From Petrolisthes cinctipes (lineage: Eukaryota; Arthropoda; Malacostraca; Decapoda; Porcellanidae), in contig JAWQEG010002486.1 in assembly GCA_033782935.1 (NCBI GenBank), positions 118,501 through 182,500 on the forward strand: DNA of 64,000 bases, written 5' to 3'. The notes beneath the pieces are model-generated. The model was not told the origin of the DNA and ran no database searches. It was given only the letters and a program-made list of their open reading frames with translations. Position 1 is the first letter of the stretch. The number at the start of each line of letters is the position of its first letter. The position numbers and the translations under genes were made by a program. This document shows, piece after piece, positions 1-8,800 of this stretch.

Positions 1-36
1 TAACTATAAACGATATTATTATAAACAAGTGACTCA

Positions 37-181
37 TTAAGGACCCTGTGATTGTGTATGAAAATTGGAGGCTTCTGATGCCACGAAACATGCTCCTTCC
101 ATATAGGTGTGTGTGATTCGTGGCAATAATTGAAGGACTCGTTTACCTCCAATTTTCTGATTATATCACAGGATCCCTTAA
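37..181. mobile_element. MITE family A (TTAA, ACCCTGTGAT type)
   Basis: TTAAGGACCCTGTGATTGTG at the left, CACAGGATCCCTTAA at the right, with internal fold-back halves ATGCCACGAAACA/TTCGTGGCAAT. The TTAA at both ends suggests a piggyBac-type target. A half copy is at 440-511. Confidence 0.8.
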
Positions 182-599
182 TAGAGTATGTACACTGGGA
201 TACCATAGTCTCTGGCCCACCTGAGTCGAAGCCCGAGATCTGAATCAGGCAGGCACTTTCTGGATGACAGCCCACGCAAGCCATCACGAGGACACACACA
301 CACACACATCTTGAACCAATGGAGGCTTTGGGTGGGCTGTCGTCCAGAAATCCCCTGCGTCAGATCTCAGACTTTGACTCAGCTGGGCCAATAAAAGATG
401 CTTGATACAAGATTATTAAGTTTAGCACATAATAATTATATCCTTGTTTTGTGGCATAGTCAGGAGGAATCAGAAGCCTCCAATTCTCATACACAATCAC
501 AGGGTTATTAAAGGAAAATCCAAGTTGCATCTGTGATACATTACTATATCCTATTGAGGAAGAAAAAGTCTATTATTCCAGGGGTGCTGAGTCGGAGAG

Positions 600-1060
600 T
601 CGGGGTCGAAGAGTTGGAGTCGGATGCTTTTTGGCTGGTGTCAGAGTCAGATGCTTTTTGGTCAGAGTCGGTAAAATTATATCGGACTCCGCCTCCAACC
701 AAAAAGCATCCGACTCAGACCCCGACCAAAAATCATCCGACCCCGACCAACAAGCATCCGACCCCGACCAACAAGCATCCGACCCCGACCAACAAGCATC
801 CGACCCCGACCAACAAGCATCCGACTCCGACCAACAAGCATCCGACTCCGACCAACAAGCATCCGACTCCGACCAACAAGCATCCGACTCCGACCAACAA
901 GCATCCGACTCCGACCAACAAGCATCCGACTCCGACCAACAAGCATCCGACTCCGACCAACAAGCATCCGACCCCAACCAAAAAGCATCCGACTCAGACC
1001 CCGAACCAAAAATCATCCGACCCCAACCAAAAAGCATCCGACTCGAACTCTCCGCTTCCG
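600..1060. repeat. 21-bp minisatellite flanked by its own inverted copy
   Basis: About 16 units of the type CGACTCCGACCAACAAGCAT at 680-1050; 600-670 carries the reverse complement (GGAGTCGGATGCTTTTTGG). It lies in an ANKRD13 intron just after exon 1099-1227. It creates long but meaningless frames on both strands. Confidence 0.9.
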
Positions 1061-1098
1061 ACCCCTTCAATACACATACACCTTAAACCTAACCTAAC

Positions 1099-1227
1099 CT
1101 TAAAGCATTGTATTTTCTTGGAGATTTCTTTGGGTCTGCCGATGTCCCTTCCCTTCAGTTCAACCTCAGCGTCAAAGTATTCCTCGGCGCTCACGTTGTT
1201 TGGGTTGTTTGCGTTGACGGTCGCATT
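1099..1227 (-). CDS. ANKRD13: ANKRD13 homologue exon, last in window
   Basis: Acceptor TGTATTCAG|AATGCG and donor TTTAAG|GTTAGG. It encodes [36 protein letters not shown], the most conserved ANKRD13 block. The donor is part of an AGGTTAGGTT telomere-like repeat. The gene continues to the left of position 1. Confidence 0.88.
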
Positions 1228-4200
1228 CTGAATACAAAAAATTAATACAAAGGTTAACTACTGTATCTCCATTATTATAATATGCAGTCTCATTCTGAAT
1301 GCAAAAATTATTACAAAGGTTATTTCTGCAGTCTAATACAAATTGCAGTCTCATTCTGAATACAAAAATTATTTCTGCAGTCTAATACATTTTGCAGTCT
1401 CATTCTAAATACAAACATTATTACAAAAGTTATTTCTGCAGACTCATTCTAAATACAAAAAAATATTACATTAATTTATGTGTTGTAGTAGAGGTGTTTT
1501 TGTGTATATTACATTACATTACATTACAACTACCCAGGGGGGCTGACTTTATTCTCTATGAATATTAGCCATCCCCCACAGGACTAGAATAAAGATTGTT
1601 GTAGGATCTGGTCACTTTCTAGTGGATTTAACGAGATCTGCCGACATGGATTAAAAATCCATGTGAGGTGTACTGCAACCGGAGGCTCTTTTTTCTCACT
1701 GCTGTGTGGACCGCCAGCACACAGAGGTGCATTATCCCTTTGTATGCAGCAGTGTAAACTCCCTCCCCCTTATGGTCCCTTCAGGGCTGGTCTCATGGAA
1801 GGTGCAGCCCCACTTGTAGCTCTTGTGGTAACGTGGACTTGGGCCCACAGCACTGGCTGTGGGATCAAAGACCTTCTCCCCAATGAGGCCCCCAGACTCC
1901 CTGGTCCAGTAAGCTCTGGTTCCATTTCCCTGGGATGTGCTTCAGTAGCCCAGGCATATAGGACCATGCAGACCCTCATTTATTTTAATTTGTCTTTTCA
2001 CTGTGACCAGAGCATACCAGGGGTCTGTGGGATTGGAGGCCATTCTGCCCCGGGAGAACATCAACATCAACAACAACAACATCATTACAGTACATTACCT
2101 TATCTGTTGTAGTAGAAATATTTTTGTGTATATTATATTACATTATATTACATTATCTGTTGTAGTAAAGGTGTTTTTGTGTATATTATATTACATTACA
2201 TTACATTACTTTATCTGTTGTAGTAGAGGTGTTTTTGTGTTCCACTTCAGCAATATTAAGGAAGGTTTGTATTGGGCTCTGAGGGACACACTTGTCCTTG
2301 TCGGCATCGGTGAGATGTTCGGTTCTTGTTTTGGTCACCAGCTCCACATTGGTGGCTGAGAATACCTGGTGGGTGAGACAAGGTGAGGTGAGATGAGACG
2401 AGGTGAGATGAGATGACAAAGAAAAGAGACGAGATGACAAAGAAATGAGACGAGATGAAACAAGAAAAGATGAAATGACAAAACAAGATATGAGACGCGA
2501 AGAAATGAGATGAGATGAGATGAGACGAAACGAGACAAGAAGGTTTGTTTGTTAGTGATAGTACAGTAATGCCTTGTTTGTTTGTTTGTTTTGTACTGTT
2601 GTTGTTGTTGTTATTATTATTATTGTACTGATTGTAATGAATGTGTGTACAATATATAAACCCTTATTGTATATTAATGAGGGTTTACTGTACACACATT
2701 CATTACACTAAGGGTCCATTCGACAGTGGTTGGTAGTGGTTTGTAAGCACTCAAACGAAAGAATGTTTGCCATGTATATGACATATGGGTGAATTATTTA
2801 ATGAATTTGGTGAGTAAACTATACAGTGATCATCATTATCTAACTGTTTGATAGATTTTGTGAATACAGATACTGTACTCAGCTTTTGGAAAATAATGAA
2901 GCCTTACAAGTGTGGTTGGTTGGGAAGCTAACAAACAAATACGACTGTGGAATCAACCCACCGTGCAATAACACACACCCATAACAACAACAACAATAAC
3001 AACAATACAAAACAAGGCATTACTGTATTTACGGGACCATGTGATGCAGTTAGAAAATTGGAGATAAATGAGTCCTTCAAATATTGCCACAAAACACACA
3101 CACCTACAGTTCATGAAATGAGCTTGTTTTGTGGCATAGTCAGGAGGAATCAGAAGCCTCCAATTTTCATACACAATCACAGGGCCGAAGGAAGGAGCTT
3201 GTTTTGTGGCATAATCAGAAAGAATAGGAAGCCTCTAATTTTCATACACGATCACAAGGTCCTGAAGTAATAAATGAGTGAGAAATCTTACCTTACAATC
3301 ATGACCATTAATCATTTCACTGCGGTCACTCCTCCAGCCCCAGATACCAGCCTTATCCCTGAAAAAGATATAGGGTGAATAAATTTATCACACATATCCT
3401 TTTAAAACAGGCTCAGTAAATCACTTATATATACAGTAGGCCTTTGATATAAAATGATCAAATTTACCACATACGGTAAACCCTCGCTAATGCGGATCAA
3501 GTTAGCTGAAGTTCCGATAAATCAGAGGGCTTAAATATGACGTACGACTGGCTGCATGCACACCCGCCCTTAAAACTTCATGTGCTTTTACTAGTATCTG
3601 TGGTTCCCATATATAGCTTCACAAAAAAATTTGGATGTAATACTACAGAAGTATATCTAATAATGTATATCAACATGAAATAAGGTATTGTAGTGTGGGA
3701 ATCAGACCTGGTATCGGTCAGTTTGTCAGTCATATGAAGGCAATTCCGAGCTACCCACATACTGACCCCACCCACCCACCTCTCAAAGCTGATCTTGTCG
3801 GTGTCGATGTATGTGATGGCGATGGGTGTGGTGAGGCGATGTGACACCATGCCAGGGTGGGCTCGGAGGTATGCCTGGGCCTGCTCCATCGGTAGCGTTC
3901 GGATCTTCTCCACAAACACCTGCCGACACACACGCAAACAAAAATCAGTAATACACACACACACACATACATACATACATACACAAACTCACTCACTCAC
4001 TCACACACACACACACACACACACACCATGCCAGGGTGGGCTAGGAGGTAAGGCTGCCTGCTCCATTGGTAGTGTTCGGATCGTCTCCACAAATACTTGC
4101 CGACACACACGCGCGCAAGCATTAGTGATGCACACACATGCATCAGTAACAACACACACGCGCACGCATTAGTAATGACGCATACATACAAACACACGTG

Positions 4201-5321
4201 CACACGCATCAGTAACACAGAAATAACATTGAGTAAAAATATTATTATGAATTTATATATAAACACCTTGGGACAAAAAAAAAAAACACACACACACACA
4301 CACGCACACATTAGAAACAACACACACACGTTAGTAACACATAAACAATAGAGTGTAAAATGTTTTATGAGTACTCCCCCCCCCCCCACACACATCAGTA
4401 ACACAGAATAAAATCATAATAACTATAGTATACTGGGCCTTATTCAAGAACATTCGTGGTGGTGCATACGATGGTGTTGTACTGATACAATGACTCCATA
4501 GACACACACACTACACAGCCACCGTACCACACCACACACGGATGTATGTTCTTGCATACGACCCATTGGAATGTCACAAAGTGTTCAGATGTTCTTCATA
4601 ACAATATTATATAACATTACACAGTACACACAATCTATCTATCTATAGCTCCGGGAACTCCTGCCAAGGGGTGTGGCCACGGCAGAAGAGTCTCCAGTTT
4701 TCCCTGTTCCAGCACTCCCTCCTCACTTGCTCCATCCCCCCTTCCCCCCTCACAATTCTCTCACTCACATACTCTTCCACTGTTCTGCCATCTAACCAGA
4801 GGTCTGCCTCTCACACCAAGTCCCACAACTTCACTATCATACACCTTCTTTACAAACTCCACACCTTCATTTAATTAAGGGACCCTGTGATGTAGTCAGA
4901 TGTACTCAGAAGCTGCATGGTGACTTCTGATTCCTCCTGACCATGTCATGAAACAAGCTCCTTCAATATAGGTGTGTGTGTTTCGTGGTAATCTTTGAAG
5001 GACTCACTAACCTTCCATTTTCTGACTACATCACTGGGGACCTTAATTAAACTGAGGGTTGAGTGGACAGTATATAAATCAATTGAGTCATTTATGATTT
5101 AAAAAACCACAGCAAATCCTTATATTTTTACATATATTAAATTCCCATAAATGACAATTATAATCACCAGAAAAACAGCAAATCCTTATAATATGTAATC
5201 TCACCTGCCTTGTTTCATGATCAACCTCCATCATTGTCGCACCATCAACTGAAAAAATAAATATATATAATAGTAACAAAATTAATAATTATAATAATAA
5301 TAATAATACAGTACTAACAAT

Positions 5322-5359
<38 letters not shown>

Positions 5360-5360
5360 A

Positions 5361-5403
<43 letters not shown>

Positions 5404-5752
5404 CAATAATAATAATAATACAGTACAGTAATAACAATAATAATAACAATAATACAAATCTATGATTGTGGCATTTATTAATGTTAGTATTTATTATCAT
5501 AAGCCTTTTAATTGCTATGACTGTGGTTTTAAGGACCCAATAATCGTGTATGGGAATTGGAGGCTTCTCATTCCTCCTGAACATGCCATGAAACAAGCTC
5601 CTTACACATAGGTGTGCGTGTGTGTTTCGTGGCAATATCTGAAGGACTCACTTACCTCCAATTATCTGACTACATCACAAGGTCACTTATATAAAAAATC
5701 TGTGTGTGTGTGTTCATTACCTTGTGAATCTTACATTAATTTAAGTGTGCGT

Positions 5753-5833
<81 letters not shown>

Positions 5834-8800
5834 CCTCACCTTGTCCCTTGAAGATGTAGCTTCGGTTGCCCCTCTGCCAACTGGTCTGGTCGAAGCCAAT
5901 TAATGTTGTATCAATCCTTACATTGGATCCACTCTTGTACACTCTGTATGTATCACTGGGACACATACGTGACACCAGGGGCACTGTGAAACATGATTAT
6001 ATAAGATGATTAAATTTATCACATAATTATATCCTTTTAACACAGGCTCAGTAAATCACTTATATATACAGTAAGCCCTCGATATAAGATGATTAAATTT
6101 ATCACATAATTATATCCTTTTAATACAGGCTCAATAAATCATTTATTATTACCCATTAAATATTACTGTGACTGTGTTGTTGGACTTACAAACAATAATG
6201 ACTTACTAACAACATCTTGCAACTTAATTAAGGACCCTGTGATCATGTATGAGAATTGGAGGCTTCTGATTCCTCCTGACCATGCCATAGGTAGTGTTTC
6301 GTGTCAATATTTGAAGGAATCGTTTACCTCTAATTTTCTGACTACGTCACAGGGTTCCTTATATTGAGGATGAATACTGTACAAACGGGACAAATTTAGA
6401 ATCTCAATAGGCCACGCCCCCTTTCCTGTCAGCACTGTGGATAACGGAATATGTTCTCGTACCGGTCTCGATGCCGCCACTTGACATCAGACCACGGTAC
6501 TGATAACATTTATTATTTAATCCATTGAACAATAAAAGAATGTTTTAATACCTGTAGTTTTGCATTTATTTTTGTGCAATTTCTCTCTTATCAAAGTACT
6601 TGAACATGTTAAGGACAAAATTTCTAGCTTGACTGGCAAGTGTTGCTGTACCATAGGTTGGGGTTGTTGTTGTTGACAACATAGGTTGACAACCATAGGT
6701 TGGGGTATGGGTAGACAGTGGAGTGCCCTTCCCCTCCAGCAGCCAGAAAGGCACTAGCGTGTGCCCTTGACTTCCCATTGTTACATAGGCCTGGCAGAGC
6801 TCGCCGCTGTGCACCGTTAAACATAATTTCAAACATAATTAAATATCCGACTAAAATATAAATTTTCCGAACTCTGATGTCGTTATCAGTGTAATGAATG
6901 ACACATGAGAAACTGAAATATGAGTTGCTGAAAACTGTAAACTTGTGACGAAGCAAAAATAAGTAATTAGTGTACTCAAATATAATTACAGTATTAATTA
7001 TCGTTGTTGGTACAGATACCGCTGCCAGCCGTATGAGTACAGTCTAAAGGGGGTGTGGCCTATTGAGATTGTGAGTTTGTCCCGACTGTAGTGTCTTAAA
7101 CATTTCATACACATCATTCACTCCCACTCCCTCTCCTATACTCATACATACATACACACAAATATATACATACAGTACACACAAATACATACATACATAC
7201 ATACACACAAATATATACATACAGTACACACAAATACATACATACATACATACACACAAATATATACATACCTACTTACAAATACATACATACATACATA
7301 CATACCTACAAATACATACATACATACATACACACAAATACACACATACCTACCTACAAATGAGGTGTCTCGTGGACAAGGGGCGAATGCGCCATATTTT
7401 TACTCTCGAGTTATAATTGTTTAAAGTTTGGTACACATATCAGACATAAAATACTTCAGAATAGCATGTTGTTATATATCATTAGAATCCTCTGGACCAG
7501 ACCAATTTATACATCCTAAAAAAACTAATAAAAACACACACACACACACACACACACACGTGAGGTTATTTTTTCAGCATATAGTATTAGATATCAATGA
7601 AACTAAAACACTGAGAAGTTTCAGCCAAAATTTGCAACAATTAGTATTTTTACTATACAGTAATTTTTAATTAATTTCCTTCGCCAGCCCCAGACCTGTT
7701 GACATAGCCCTCACCACTGTCTCTGTAGGCATTTTTCTGGGACTTTAGCCAAGCGTCAGGCCTTCTCTTGCATGAAGGCACAAGCGGCTGTGTAGTAGCC
7801 TTATTCTGATTAGTATTACTCAACATGACACCAAGTAATTCACTTGTAAATCACGAAATAATGTGGAGTATAAACAAAGTCTGGATTCTGTTGACACCAG
7901 GCGGGGTGAAAAGTGTAGAGAGGGTGGTAGCGTGCGTCTGATTAGCTGAGAGGTAGTGCTTTAACTCAGGAGAGAGGTAGACTCTCGCCCATTGGCTGGG
8001 CCACGAGATAACATTTGCCCCTCGTCCTCAGATATCCCACACCTCCTCCCCGCCATCACGAGTGCAGAGAACAGGAGATTCGACGTAGTATCCTGAGCCT
8101 GTATGGGTCAGAATCGCAAAATGTTCTTCACCACGTGACTTTTACTGCTTCCACCTACTGGAGAACACACACAATTCATTTTTGATAGGGGTGGCGCATT
8201 CGCCCCTTGTTCACGAGACGCCTCAAATACATACAGTACATACACACAAATACATACATACTGTACATACAAATACAATGTCATACATACATACATACAT
8301 ACATACATACAAATACAAACACACAAATACATATATACATACAAATACAAACACACAAATACATATATACATACACACAAATACATACATTCATACACTA
8401 CAATACTATTTATATGTATACTGTTACTTACCCCAACTGGTAAACTCCCATTTCATCTCTACATAAAAATCCGGAGCCTGTAAACAAAAAATTTCATTGT
8501 AAACCAAATATAATACAGTCCAATGAATAAATATCTTAGCAAGTTTAACTCAAAATACTGCTTGGAAATGTTTATTCCACTTTTTGCATTGACCTGTTTT
8601 TTGCTGCATCAATAAGAATCATATATAAATATAACGTTCATTCTTGTCCAAAGTCTTCTTGTGAATATGACAGTGACATCAGATTTGAGATAAATATATA
8701 TAAGAGAGATGCGAGACATTTAATGGAAAGGTGTCATTCCTGATTTCAACAAGGTATATATAAAATTATTTTATTTCTTTTATTTGCAACTATATGTTTC

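Noticed and set aside
533..1231. Long open frames (up to 232 codons) on both strands
   Set aside because: They are produced by a 21-bp minisatellite whose unit length is a multiple of three; no family similarity.
1663..2112. 149-codon frame as a gene
   Set aside because: It lies in repeat family E, present five times in the window, and the opposite strand is open as well.
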